Shown in pieces: positions 1 to 39,900 of a stretch of DNA of 64,000 nt. Under the pieces are notes generated by a model. It did not search any database. It was given only the letters and a program-made list of their open reading frames with translations, and was not told the origin of the DNA. Positions within the stretch are counted from its first letter, which is position 1, and each line of letters opens with the position of its first letter. The stretch comes from Eremophila alpestris peregrina (lineage: Eukaryota; Chordata; Aves; Passeriformes; Alaudidae): positions 15,909,026 through 15,973,025 of the forward strand of contig WMCF01000012.1 of assembly GCA_009792885.1 (NCBI GenBank), in the 5' to 3' direction. Both the position numbers and the translations under genes were made by a program.

Positions 1-28776
<28,776 letters not shown>

Positions 28777-28842
28777 CTATTCCTACTGAAAAACAAAGCC
28801 TCTTTAGAATTCTTCAATATTAAAAAAAATGCACTGATAATG

Positions 28843-28870
28843 TAATATATATATAAATATATATATATTA
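28843..28870. repeat. (TA)n dinucleotide repeat
   Basis: TA-rich run about 70 bp after the CCBE1 stop codon, in the predicted 3' UTR. Confidence 0.8.
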
Positions 28871-29440
28871 TTTCCCAGTTTTCTTTCTGCTTTTCCTGAA
28901 CCATGCTGCCTGTACTGTAGCTTTCCTGGTTCATGGTAGCCTCCTTGCAGAAATTCCATACTGCCAAGCCTGCACTGTGCATTGTACCTAGACTATCAAA
29001 AAAGCCTTATTAGCATATATTATGATTAAGGCATGCTCTAGCTAATAACACAGACCACAGCATTCCATCTGCCTACTTTGCATTCTATGTCCAAATGACC
29101 CAGTACACAAATTTTGCCAGGGACAGAGGGTTAGCTGAACATCATCCCTGAATGATGTTGACAATGAACACCTTGGTCCACAGTTACTTCATGAATGCAA
29201 ATAAATTATACCACTGAACTCAAGTCTCCAGCTACTGTCCCCAGGCTTAGGAGAGTGTGAGAAGTGGATCCCTGTTTCACAGCAGAGGCCATCTGTAAGT
29301 GAGACGCGCCCTCTATCATGTCTCATCAAGGCAGAAAAAGGGAAAAAATATGTTGAAGGGTTAAACAAGGGTGCTGCTGCTTGATCGGGAGATTATTTGG
29401 CTTTGTGTAGCTAGAGTATTGTTCAAAGACAGTCAAAAGA

Positions 29441-29474
29441 TGTGTGTGTCCTAAACTACTTTAGGACACACACA
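29441..29474 (+). other. perfect 15-bp stem-loop in CCBE1 3' UTR
   Basis: TGTGTGTGTCCTAAA at 29441-29455 pairs fully with TTTAGGACACACACA at 29460-29474 around a four-base CTAC loop. The function is unknown. The stem is shorter than a typical microRNA precursor. Confidence 0.8.
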
Positions 29475-32400
29475 AACACTACTTTTTCTTTACCATTGTC
29501 CCACTGCTCAGTGTGAAGGCCAGTTTGCTTTCTCAAGTTTCATGTTGGATACATTACACAAAGATGAGCAAGATAAAGGGGATGTTTAAAGCAGGAAACC
29601 AAATCAAAAGTGAATCAAGCAGGCTTATTGGCAAGAACAAAATATATCCCAGCCTTGCAGAAAGAGTCAGGTTCTGACCTCCTGCAGGTGCATGTCTTCC
29701 TTGGTGAAATTCTGAAATCGGAGTGAAATCAAGACCAGAGACAGGCCTCATGTTTGCAAAGAGCTTCCACCTGTTTTGTTCCTCTGCTGCATGAGACCAA
29801 CCTAAATGGCTTTCACCAAACTGGAACGCAGAGTGGCTGCATGTTTGGCTAGGTGTACAAGGAGTGTGAGTAGGTGCAGGAGTGCACATGACAAAACATT
29901 TCAACTGGTACAAGGATGGCTAAGGTGAGGTACTGCACATGGGATCCTATACTTGTGAATGGGGATAAAAGGGAGTGCCCTTTACTTACACTGGAAAATT
30001 GGATGCACAAGTTATACCATACCTCATGGATGATGTATGTTGCCATTTCTTTTGGATTATCACAGCTGCTGAGGACTTTGCCATGCTTAGAGTATAAAAA
30101 AGTATATGAAGCACAAAATTTCAATGTTGTGTCTGTGTAGCTGCTACTTCTACAGTATGTTTAGTGTTCGGTAGTGTCCATGTCACAAATGCAAAGAAGT
30201 TGTTATTTTGCCATGTTTTTCAGGGCTTGCATGTTCTAGTAGAATAAATACAGGTAAAAATATAAGAAGGACCTTTTCAGATAATACATAAAGGTTTGGA
30301 TTCCCTTCCATATCTCTGGGCCAAAAGAAAGTTGGTGTAATCCTGACAGCATCAGTACAGGTCATGTTGCATAAACAGCTGGCTGTCTAGACCTTTCCAT
30401 AACTTCTGTGTATTGTCTTAAGGGGATGTGTTCATTCCTGTAGCCATTTCCCAACATCTCACTGCCACTAAGCCACAAGCCAGGGCATTAGCTTTTCAGA
30501 ACATGAGTGTTCTGTATTTCTTTTACATTATATCTGTATCAGTATTTACAAAGCAATGTCTAAGTCATGGGGATAGCTGAAAAAAATTATAGTAATCTAA
30601 CCCTGTGGTCCTTGGCCTTCTCCTCTGCCTGGGAGGAGCTCTGCCAGCAGCTGCAGATAAAGTAATGTTGTGAATCACATAATAAGGGGTACTTAAGGAA
30701 GGTATCTGTGTCCAAAAGAGGGATGGTTTTATATGCACCAGGCTGGAAAAAACCTCAAAGATAGCATGAACTGAGGCATTTGTGTCTTATTTTCTTAATT
30801 TCAAGCAGGCAACTGAATATAAATTACATCATTTATGAATATGCAATTTTAATTAAATTTGTTAAAATGTCAAATGTTGTATTTTTAAATCTAGCTAACT
30901 TTGGAACCCTTGCATAAGTTTACCACTGCACCCTGCTGGATCAGGCTGGTTCCCACTGAAGGATTAGTAGCTGCAGTTTTTTGACCATCAGATACTGAAT
31001 GATCAAACCCATGTTGGATGAGTCACTTCCTACATATAAACTAAATTCTATTGCCCGCTGCCCACAAGGTGCTGTACTCTAAAAAAAGGCACTGATTTCA
31101 GTTCTGAGTTCTGCTTTTCTGAATAGAAGCACATACCAAATGAGAAGTTCTCACAGTTTGACCACCACATTCAGGGAGAGGCGACAACTGCCCTGCTGTG
31201 CAAAAGTGCCCGGGGAAGAGCTATTCTGAGACTGGACCAGAAAATCAGATAAAATACTTATTCCATTGTAAGTACAGCAAGTTGTCCAACAGATCCATTA
31301 ATATAAACACAGCGCATGTTTACATGCCTTTTTGAAAGGAAACCTCAATGACTCCCCTTTCTGGAGCTGGCACCGTTGGCTTTCACAGTACTTAAAAAAA
31401 AAAAAATGGTGACAGAATGCGTTCCTTGGGTTTGCCCTTGTCCTTACCCTCCTCTGTCCAGATTCCCTGCCTCAAAACTGTTTGTGTCCCAGCAGCAAGA
31501 AGGGGACACTATGGCAAAGACCACCCAATATGACATAGGAATTCCTGCGGCAGGGACAGTCCCTCTGAGCACAGCTGGCTGGGAAGGGTCAGCCTTTGGT
31601 CTGCATCCAGCTGAGATCTTTGCATGGAACTTTCTCATTTCTGATTACTTTAGTGATAACTCATAAAACATTGTATCAGCAACATTTTGTTCAGATTTTG
31701 GGGTAAACACATAAAGACTCAGAAAAGTGTTGTTTTCTTCAGTATACTCAATGCTTCTTAAAGACAGAGCAGAAGAATCATTTTCAATCTCCAGCTTTGT
31801 CACTGGTAGTCAGAGGAGTCATTATTTTGCAAACTATTTATTACTCTGTGGCTTCAAAAATAACAAACTCTCCCAAGAATCCAAAACAAAAAAAGTAGAA
31901 ACTTCTACACGCATGGCTAGTCTCATTACCAGGCTCATCCACATGACAACTTTGTTTCACATAAATGGTATGTATAATTTTATTAGAAAGAAATATTATT
32001 TTGATGTTAAGACATCAAATTGTAAGCAGAAGGATAATAAATAATTTGTTATTTTATTAATATTAGAAATCTATTTAATGGGAACATTTTCAAGAGTGTG
32101 TAGTGATGAGAAAATTTTGATCATTAATAGGTTTAACAAAATTATGAATCGTGAAAAATGTTTGCTTTCAACAGTTTGCCAAGTAAATAAAAGTTTAGTC
32201 TTTCTTGCAAAGCTGTAGTACTGACAAAAAGAATTCCTATATAGTCAGGCTACATTAAGAAAAGGAGAGGAAAAGTGATTGTAAATGGAATTAGGGTAAT
32301 GCCTGGAGTTACTGTTAGCATTACAGCTTGCATAGCCTTCTGCATAGAAGTATTTCAGAGTTAATGTACCAAGTCCCAGAGCCAGCAACAAAAGGTGGGG

Positions 32401-32699
32401 GTGGGGCCCACATCTCTGTTCATTTCACATTTTTAAAAGTCCGTATGTTTGTTCCTTTTACACATTCCAAAACCTATATTGTTCACTTTATTTATATATG
32501 AAATACTAAAATGTGTATAAGATGACTGTGATTTTATGATGTATTCATAATAACAAAGATATTTTTTCTTACACTGTTGGTAGCTGCTTTTTTGTTATAC
32601 AATGTCCTTTCTCTGAAACAGAGTGATGTTGGCTGGAAGAAATAGATGGCAGGAAATTTCCTTGTGCTGCCTTCTAGCATTTTTCTTTGAGCTGAACAA

Positions 32700-33210
32700 T
32701 ACCGTCATAGTTCTTTGACTCTGGGGCATGCACTCTTGCAAGCTAGGGTGGGTTTCAGTCTTTGTGGGGATAAAGCACACAGCCACCTCTGCTCTGCGTG
32801 GATGGTGGCTCCTGTGCCCCATCAGGACTACATGAGGCTGGATCCAGCAGCCCCACCCCACGCTCCCGGGTGTGCGCAGCTTCTGCACAGCCTGGGGATG
32901 CAATACAGGGGTCCGGAGCTCTCTGGCATCCGACCACCGGTAATGGGGAAAGGGGGAATAACACACAGGCTTTACCTGCCCCTCGCACGCATAGGGCTGA
33001 GCCCCTCCCCACAGCCCCAGGAGCATCCTGCGGGCTGTTTCAGACAGCTGAGGGTCACCGAGGAGCCCACCTTGCCCCTTCCTCCCTGCAGAGCCCACGC
33101 TGCCTGCGCAATGCTTCAAGGGCAGACGCAGAGATGGCACCGCGCCGGGCTGGCTGTCTTCCCTGGCAGGATCCTACTCCACCACCAGCATCCAGGATCA
33201 CCAATGTGCG
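32700..33210. other. GC-rich intergenic block, no gene identified
   Basis: GC-rich stretch with overlapping open frames of 150-181 codons on both strands. That pattern reflects few stop codons rather than one conserved protein, and none of the translations resembles a family I know. It could be a promoter-type island or a distal 3' UTR part. Confidence 0.4.
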
Positions 33211-33837
33211 GGTAAATGTGCAAACAAAGATGAAAAGTGCATCACAGTGAGACATTGGGGGGAAGAAAGAAAAAAAGATAAAAAGTTGGAATAGCATAAT
33301 AACAGCTGTCTTCGGTTTTAGAAGATAGTGGAAGCAAAATGTTAAAAACAAAAATCTATGGCTAGCAGATTTAGGAATGAAAAGGCAGACAAATGAGTTC
33401 ACGGTTATACTGGGGATCCTGCTAGTAGTGCTGTTCCGTGACTGTATGAGGATAACAGAACTGTAAAGAATTCATGGAAAGCAGCATCTCAGTTACTTGA
33501 TGTGTGCATTTGGGGAAAGCCAGATGGTAGTCGTATGACGTGGTGATGCAGTCCTTTTACTTTCAACCGGGTACACGGCAGTGTAATAGTCAGGCATTTT
33601 AAAATCTGCCTGTTTAATTAACTCACATCCGATAGTTTAAAAAAGAACTGACAGAGGACCGCCGGGACACTGGATCGCCGCGGCGCGGCTCCTTCGCGCC
33701 CGCAAGCATCTCCCCGGTCCGCCGGGTATGTCCCGGCTCCCTGTCCCGGTCACACGTCCCGGTGCGCGGCTGCGGGCTGAACTCCGTGAGGAGGAGCAGT
33801 GCCAGCAGGGCGAGGGAGGTGATCGTGTCCCTCTACT

Positions 33838-34335
33838 CAGCATGGAGTCCTGTGTCCAGTTCTGGGCTCCCCAGAGCAAGAGAGACGTGGAGCTCCTGGA
33901 GTGGGTCCAGTGGAGGTTGGCAAAAGTAACTGAGGGGCTGGAGTATCTCTCATGAGAAAACACTGCATGAGCTGGGAATGTTCAGCCTCCAGAGGAGACG
34001 ACAGAGATGCGACCTCATCATTATCTGTCAATGTCTGCATTGAGGGGTCAGACCATGGACCAGGCTCTGCCCAGTGGTACCGAGCAGCAGGACACAAGAC
34101 AGCGGGCAGGAACCGGTGCACAGGAAGTTCCACTTGAACAGGAGGAAGAACTTTCTGTTCGGGTGACGGAGCACTGGAACAGGTTTCCCGGAGAGGCTGT
34201 GGAGTCTCCCTTTTCCGAGATACTCAAGAACTGCATAATGCATTCCTGTGCTGTGTGCTCCAGGACGATCCTCTTCGAGCAGGAAGGCCGGACCAGGTGT
34301 TCCGCCGTGGTGCCTTTCCAACCTGACGCGTTCCG
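33838..34335 (+). mobile_element. CR1 LINE 3' fragment next to the MRPL17 promoter
   Basis: CR1 3' region in plus orientation. CCAGTTCTGGGCTCCCCAGA, GTTCAGCCTCCAGAGGAGAC, GGAAGTTCCACTTGAACAGG and GGAGCACTGGAACAGGTTTC are in the right order, and a GC-enriched tail (CCTTTCCAACCTGA) runs to about 34335. It lies between a CpG-rich patch at 33655-33790 and the MRPL17 core promoter. Confidence 0.88.
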
Positions 34336-34440
34336 GGACTGCGGGATGGAGTGCCTGTGACTACAGTTCCCGGCGCGCTGCGCGGCGCCCGGGCGCTGCC
34401 GGGATGCGGCGGCTGCCGGGGCTGTCGGGCGATCGGCGGG
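34336..34440 (+). promoter_or_regulatory. MRPL17 core promoter with ZNF143-like motif
   Basis: GC-rich sequence directly upstream of the MRPL17 start. It includes ACTACAGTTCCCGG at 34360-34373, close to the ZNF143/THAP11 promoter motif (ACTACAATTCCC type) common in housekeeping and mitochondrial genes. No TATA box is visible. The motif match was made by eye. Confidence 0.55.
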
Positions 34441-34614
34441 ATGCGGCTGTCGGTGGCGGCCGCCATCTCGCATGGCCGCGTCTACCGGCGGTTCGGGCTC
34501 AGCCCGCGGTCGCGCCTGGACCTGCTGCGGAACCTGGTGACGGCGCTGGTGCGGCATGAGCGCATCGAGACGCCCTGGGCGCGGGCCGACGAGATGCGCG
34601 GCTACGCCGAGCGG
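34441..34614 (+). CDS. MRPL17: MRPL17 exon 1
   Basis: 58 codons from ATG to GAGCGG|GTGAGC, including the conserved [20 protein letters not shown]. Confidence 0.96.
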
Positions 34615-35158
34615 GTGAGCGGCGGCACCGCGCCGGGCCGGGCCGGGCCGGGCCGGGCTGGGGGCGGCGGGCAGCCGTGGCACCCTGACCCACCGCCTCC
34701 TTCCTCACCCGCCGCCTCTTTCCTGACCCACCGCCTCCTTCCTGCCCGCAGCTCATCGACTACGCCAAGCGGGGGGACAAGGACGAGCGCGCCATGCGCA
34801 TGGCGGATTTCTGGCTGACCGTAAGTACCCCCCAGCCCCGCGTCCGTCCCGGCCCGCCGCGGTGCCGGGGCTGAGCGTGCCGCCCGCCCCGCAGGAGAAG
34901 GACCTCATCCACAAGCTGTTCAAGGTGCTGGCGCCCCGCTTCCAGCCGCACCCCGGCAGCTACACGCGCCTGCTGCAGATCCCCAACCGGGACGGGCTGG
35001 ACCGCGCTAAGATGGCGGTGATCGAGCTGAAGGGGAACCCGCTGCCGCCGCTGGTCCGCCCGCGCCGCGACTCCGAGAAGACGCTGCTGAACCAGCTGCT
35101 GAAGGGCTACCGGCAGGACGCGCAGCGCGCCGCCGCCTCCCGCGGCACCCCCGTCTAG
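34441..35158 (+). CDS. MRPL17: MRPL17, mitochondrial large ribosomal subunit protein bL17m
   Basis: Nuclear gene for a 168-residue protein of the 39S mitoribosomal subunit, the bL17 family partner near the exit tunnel. Exons are 34441-34614, 34752-34820 and 34895-35158, all phase 0. The start [20 protein letters not shown] matches the conserved N-terminus of the mammalian protein. [55 protein letters not shown] and [18 protein letters not shown] are hallmark segments. The start was chosen at 34441 because upstream codons of the frame lack a good ATG. Introns are tiny (137 and 74 bp). The mammalian protein is slightly longer (about 175 aa), with a different C-terminal tail. The gene is very GC-rich, and runs tail-to-tail with ARHGEF39. 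Confidence 0.97.
34632..34660. repeat. (CCGGG)n run in MRPL17 intron 1
   Basis: About five copies of CCGGG just after the exon 1 donor, with G-quadruplex potential. A near-identical run lies in the myosin 5' UTR at 51026-51053. Confidence 0.85.
34684..34746. repeat. 19-bp tandem repeat forming the intron 1 pyrimidine tract
   Basis: Three full units at 34684-34702, 34703-34721 and 34722-34740, plus a partial one. Units 1 and 3 are identical (CCTGACCCACCGCCTCCTT) and unit 2 differs at three places. The array ends at the CAG acceptor of MRPL17 exon 2. Confidence 0.88.
34752..34820 (+). CDS. MRPL17: MRPL17 exon 2
   Basis: 23 codons between CTGCCCGCAG and CTGACC|GTAAGT, encoding [20 protein letters not shown] and WLT. 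Confidence 0.96.
34895..35158 (+). CDS. MRPL17: MRPL17 exon 3 with stop
   Basis: 87 codons plus TAG at 35156-35158, opening [20 protein letters not shown] after CGCCCCGCAG. Confidence 0.96.
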   Translation, partial: EKDLIHKLFKVLAPRFQPHPGSYTRLLQIPNRDGLDRAKMAVIELKGNPLPPLVRPRRDSEKTLLNQLLKGYRQDAQRAAASRGTPV

Positions 35159-35387
35159 GCTCCCGCCGTGCCTCAGCGGGCTCCGGGGGAGCTGAGCTGC
35201 CCACGCACCAGCCCCGGGTGCTGTCCTGGGGCACGGGAGGGGAAGGGAAGGTGTGGCTGGAGGGCTGCAGGGTGGGGGAAGTTGCCGTGGGGAGGGCTGA
35301 GTTTACTGGCTGCTTCCAGTGGATGTAGAGACTCGGCAGGAGAAGGAAATCAAGCTGGGAGCCCTGATGATTGGTATCTTCTGTGTA

Positions 35388-35393
35388 AATAAA
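35388..35393 (+). terminator. MRPL17 polyadenylation signal
   Basis: AATAAA 230 bp after the MRPL17 stop, followed by a T/G-rich stretch (CTTTGTTCAGAATGTCAGTT). It is the only clear signal before the CR1 copies. Confidence 0.75.
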
Positions 35394-35435
35394 CTTTGTT
35401 CAGAATGTCAGTTTGCTTGTATTTGAGTTTGTATT

Positions 35436-35700
35436 CAGAGAATCGTTTAGGTCAGAAAAGACCTCTGAAATTATCAAATCCAACCTGTGACCAAACACCA
35501 CCCTGTCAACCAGACCATGGCATTAACTGCCACACCCAGTCTTTATTTTAACACCTCCAGGGACCGTGACACCATCACCTCCTGGGCAGCTCATTCGTGT
35601 CTGTTCACCCTTTGTGTGAAGAAATTCTTCCTAATGTCCTACATAGACCTCCCTTAACTTAGTGTAATTCCTGTGCTTGTAGTTTAGTAGCTTATTCTAG
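35436..35700 (-). mobile_element. CR1 LINE fragment, minus orientation
   Basis: Reverse complement of a CR1 3' region: AGAGAATCGTTTAGGTCAGA at the 3' end, then ACCATGGCATTAACTGCCAC, CCTGGGCAGCTCATTCGTGT and GAAGAAATTCTTCCTAATGT. Confidence 0.88.
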
Positions 35701-36137
35701 AAAATGGGTTTGCTAACAGTGTGTTCTAGGAGCCAGTGTTCGGCATTTCAGGGCAGGAAATCTGGTGAGAAATAAGATACCTGCTGTTTTAAAAGCACTG
35801 GATGCAAACAGGATGGTAACACTGGGCTAAGTCCTATAAAGAGACACCCAAAGAAACGTCTATTATTATAAGGTGGTAAAAGGCACGAGTCATAGTAATC
35901 TAGCAAGAGCTTGACAGACACCCAGCTTCAAAGGCAGGATTGCAAGACACCTCTGTGTTAGTCTATTAGAACAAAAAGGGGGAGTAGCAGAACTTTTTCA
36001 GAGTAATATAACTACTGAGCAATAAGAATCTTAAATTGCTAGCTTTGTCTTTAATTTCAGGCACAGCTAGTACTTTGAAAGTCCTAGCTGTAACTTTGAA
36101 GTGAAAACACCCCAAAATAAAACCAACCCAAATGTAA

Positions 36138-36230
36138 AATCACAGGATAGAATACCCAGTTGGAAAGGACTTCAAAAACACCTGGCCCAGCTTTTCTTGT
36201 CAGAATGCAGTGGGACTCACATGGCTTCCT
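36138..36230 (-). mobile_element. CR1 LINE 3' end scrap, minus orientation
   Basis: AATCACAGGATAGAATACCC followed by GTTGGAAAGGACTTCAAAAA is the typical terminal segment of CR1 read on the minus strand. Confidence 0.7.
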
Positions 36231-36921
36231 AAACCCTGTTGCATTTCTTTCTCCCAAGTTTCACAAACTTCAGATATTTAAACAAGTGGCCTGTATAGCA
36301 AGCTAATTGTATGGAAAGACAAAGAACCCCCATTATATTTTCTCTTTTTCAAGACACTTACCTCACACTGTACCAGTTCTGTTTTAATAAACGCCAGTGA
36401 GAAATTATAGATGGGTACTACTGCTTAAGGAAAAACAATTGAACTGCTAAGAGGTCTGTGTTCAGACAGACTATGTTTCTAATAACCTTGAAATTATTCT
36501 CTTTGTAGTCGACCATATTCAAATAGATGTTTTCTGAACCAAACTGCTGCACAACTTCCACATTAATATAAGTTCATGCTGAGGCTTTAACAAAATACAA
36601 AAACACCTTTAAAAAAACATTAAATGAGGGAAAACAAGTAACATTCTCATCTGCTTGACCTTAAGTTAATCCGAGTTTACTAAAGTACAAAAAGCTAGAA
36701 GCTTCTAATCTAAAGACACAGGTTTTTTTTATATACAAATGCATTTTTGGCAGCATCTTTTTAAATATTAGGGCAGCTAACAAAGCATTCATCATCTCAC
36801 AAACACAGTGTATAGTCCTTCTCAGTTCAGTGCTACTATATGTCCCTGAACACTTATAAGATCATATAAGCTTCTGCCATGAGGATGGTTGTCCTGCCAG
36901 TCTGTCTTGTACTGAGCTGGA

Positions 36922-36937
36922 TCAGGCTTTCAGCTGC
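36922..36937 (-). CDS. ARHGEF39: ARHGEF39 last coding exon
   Basis: Only 16 coding bases (completing Arg, then QLKA and TGA) after a GCTCTACAG acceptor. Short terminal coding pieces like this are easily missed. Confidence 0.85.
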
Positions 36938-39900
36938 CTGTAGAGCAAAATAAAGAGGAAAATGAGAGTTAATAGGACAGGAAATCTGTATCCTTGTATC
37001 TTGGCTGCCAGCACCAGGCCACCCCCACTGCCCTTTTTACCACACACAGGTCCAATGGTCACTTTTATGTCCTGTCCTCTTCCACTTCTGGAACATGGAT
37101 GCTTACCTGACTGCAGCTGTGAGACTCCGGTACCAGTCATTGATCTCTTGTTGGTTGCTGGACATCAACAGCAATGTCTTGTGTGGAAAGGAAAGCTGAA
37201 AGACAAACAGAATCCGTGGCATTCCTTGCCAAGGCAGCAAGCCAACTGCAGTAAAAGGAAAATAATCATCTGCTGAATTCAGTCCCTGCATGCTGATTGT
37301 CACTCTTTTCCTTCCCAGACAGAAAAATTTAGCCTTAATATTGAGTGAAGCCAGAGGCTGTACAGTACAGAAAAAGTGCCAGTCTTGTCCATTGTTTCCA
37401 GTCATAGGCTCATTCTGACCTGTTTGGAGGTGAGCAATTAGAATTCTCAGCAGCTCATCATCCAGCTTTCTACCATATTCCAAGCTGTCCCTAGGGGTCC
37501 TTCCACTACCATCATTTACAGATCACAGCTCAAAGAGTTCTTTGTCATAACTCACAAGAAAAGAGCTAACTCAACCCCAGGTGCAACCTTGGAAGAACTG
37601 CCCTTGAAACCCCTACAGAAGACTGGTACCTGTCAAAGAATCTGCAGCCCTCAGGGAGTTAGATGCACAACATCTGTTGTAGTAACATCCACATCTTTCT
37701 CATTTTCTGTTTTTCTATATGTTCAGTCAGTGCAATGCTCCATATTCATTGTCACATCCTGGGGCTGCCCCCCAAAACTGTGGCTCTGATGAGGGCATGT
37801 CAGAATCCTAGTGGAGCCTCCTTACACAAGCTAAGTGAAGCAACCTCTAATGCCAGAGTGTGCAGGAGGCTCATGCCACGAAAGGAAAAGTACCTGCATC
37901 ACTCAAGAAGGGAAGGGCTGTCCTAATTCAGATTTGCTCACTGCATTTTGTCAGCACTGTCATCATCTCAATCCCACTGCTGCTGAGACAGCTGGAGACC
38001 TGCTTCCAGGTCTGACTCCACCTGGCACAGGTGGGAAGACTTACACTGAGGAGCCCTCCCTGGCTCCACGTGTGGCCGAACACCTTATCCACTGAGCACT
38101 GGTGGAGCGGGTAGACAGCCTGGCAGGACAGTTTGTTGGAGTTCAGCAGGTGCAGTGGATGGCAGGGCTTGGCTGCAATGAGGACATCAGAGAACAGGAA
38201 GAACATCCTGCGCTTCAGTTCTTCTCCCTTTGAAGGCACCACGGAAAGCCAGCCTTCCCGGATATACCAGCGCCCTGAGCATGCCGGGGAAACAGAGACA
38301 GCTGTGAGCTCTGAGGGAGGGCGGGCAGGAATAAAAAGTAAAGGATGCAATGAGACTAACTGGAATACAGCTTGAGCCGCCCTTGTAGGTTGCCGATTCC
38401 AACCACTAGAAGGCAGTGGATGTCAGCTGGATCCAGCCCACCAGCACGGAGAGCACCCGTGAGGAAGCAGTTACCAGCCCAAAACGTTTAGTATATGAGG
38501 AGCAGCTGAAGTTGTTATAAATAAACTGTGTTAATTAAGAGTATATCATCATATGCAAGTCTTGTTTAAAGTGATCAGAACAAAATACGGTTTGAGAATG
38601 CATACCTTTAAATTAACATAAGCCTTCAGAAAACACAACATGAACGATCTTAAATTGTCTTGCCCAGTAGTTTGTCATTAGTGGTATAACAGAAACTAGC
38701 TTCAGCTTTAAAAACTTATCATTTTTTCCTTGTTTTGTTTGTGTGTGCTAATTAAATAAATAACCTCAAAAAACCTTTCCAAAACAAAACCTTATTTCAC
38801 AGGTCATCTGACGATATACAGACCACAGTAGTCAAGAGATTACAAATTGCAGATTACTGTTCTAAAGGGAAGGTATGAAAGGAGATAGAAAGCATCTGAA
38901 TAGGCAACCTTATCAGCCTCTCCTACAGAACAGAGTCCAGTGTCACGCACCTGTGAAATTAATTGTGATAAAACAAGAGGAAAAGAAAGCAGGAAGAAAA
39001 TAGTCAAAACAATTTGATAAGTCTAACTGTAAGCAGCAACTTTTAAAAAAAATAATTAAATAAATTAAATAATTAAAGCAGGACTTCTTACTAGGATTAT
39101 TGTGGAAGATAGCCATCAACTAATGGGAATTATGACAACACCTGCCAGTAAGATTATTTATTAAAATGTAAAGCCGTAACAAGGCATTGCCACCTGATCT
39201 TGTTAAGGAAATCTCTGCCAGGGAATTTCAGCCACTCTTTCAGCCTTAGCTTCTGCATGAACTATTAAAGACCTTTTAGAGAAAAAAAAAGTGTTGTTTT
39301 CATTATGGATTGTGTCTTACTAGAATGCTACAGTCACAAAACAAAGAAGGAAATGAATTCCTGCTTAGCTTATACCACTGGAACCACACCTCTTATCTGA
39401 ATGAGAAACTGAGGAAGAGAAGGGTGAGGTGCAGAAATCAATCCAGGTTTAAAAAAACAAATGGAAGGAAGGTGTCAGAAACAGAGGCTGGGCTGGGAGC
39501 TGTTTCTCTCAGGCTATGCTGTGATCAGACTCTCAGGCATACAATCTGACCCAGACTGTACTGGAAGTCTTGGAATATAGATCCATGTCCAGGATTCCCA
39601 AGTGCACAAGTTCAGGGAAACTGTTGTGAAAGAAGGTCAAGAAAATATCCCTGGGGAAGCTCTGGATGACAGAACAATGTGCTCAGTTAAGGAGGTAGTT
39701 CTGGCTGATACAGCATTTGTCCTGAATGTGGAAGGCAGCAAGAAAAGCAGGATCTCCTCACTGGAAGCAGGACATCTCAGAGACTCTGGCAAATGTGAGA
39801 TACTCATCTCTAGCACTGCCCCTTTGTTCTGAATCTACAGCATACTGCTTTCTCTCCTGTTCCCTCCTGGCAACAGGACACAATCTGAACTGTCCTGCAA

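Larger units (their letters stand above)
28777..33650 (+). other. CCBE1: CCBE1 3' UTR and downstream region
   Basis: The start directly follows the CCBE1 stop codon, and mammalian CCBE1 has a long 3' UTR, so much of this may be transcribed. Possible AATAAA signals lie at 29200-29205, 32036-32041 and 32186-32191, and I cannot tell which is used. The region holds a (TA)n run at 28843-28870, a perfect hairpin at 29441-29474 and a GC-rich block at about 32700-33200. No protein gene is recognised. Confidence 0.5.
35394..36921. other. tail-to-tail interval MRPL17 / ARHGEF39
   Basis: Holds the 3' UTR of ARHGEF39 (minus strand), with no certain poly(A) signal, and two CR1 remnants (35436-35700 and 36138-36230). 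The rest is AT-rich with no recognised feature. A minus-strand ATTAAA near 36051 or AATAAA near 35546 could end the ARHGEF39 transcript. Confidence 0.6.

Noticed and set aside
29441..29474. MicroRNA precursor
   Set aside because: The perfect stem is only 15 bp with a 4-base loop and does not extend without a large bulge, shorter than a Drosha substrate.
32595..33140. 181-codon open frame on the minus strand
   Set aside because: It overlaps equally long frames on the other strand in GC-rich DNA, so it reflects few stop codons. No motif or family was recognised.
34048..34683. 211-codon open frame on the minus strand over MRPL17
   Set aside because: Shadow of MRPL17 exon 1, its promoter and the CR1 copy.
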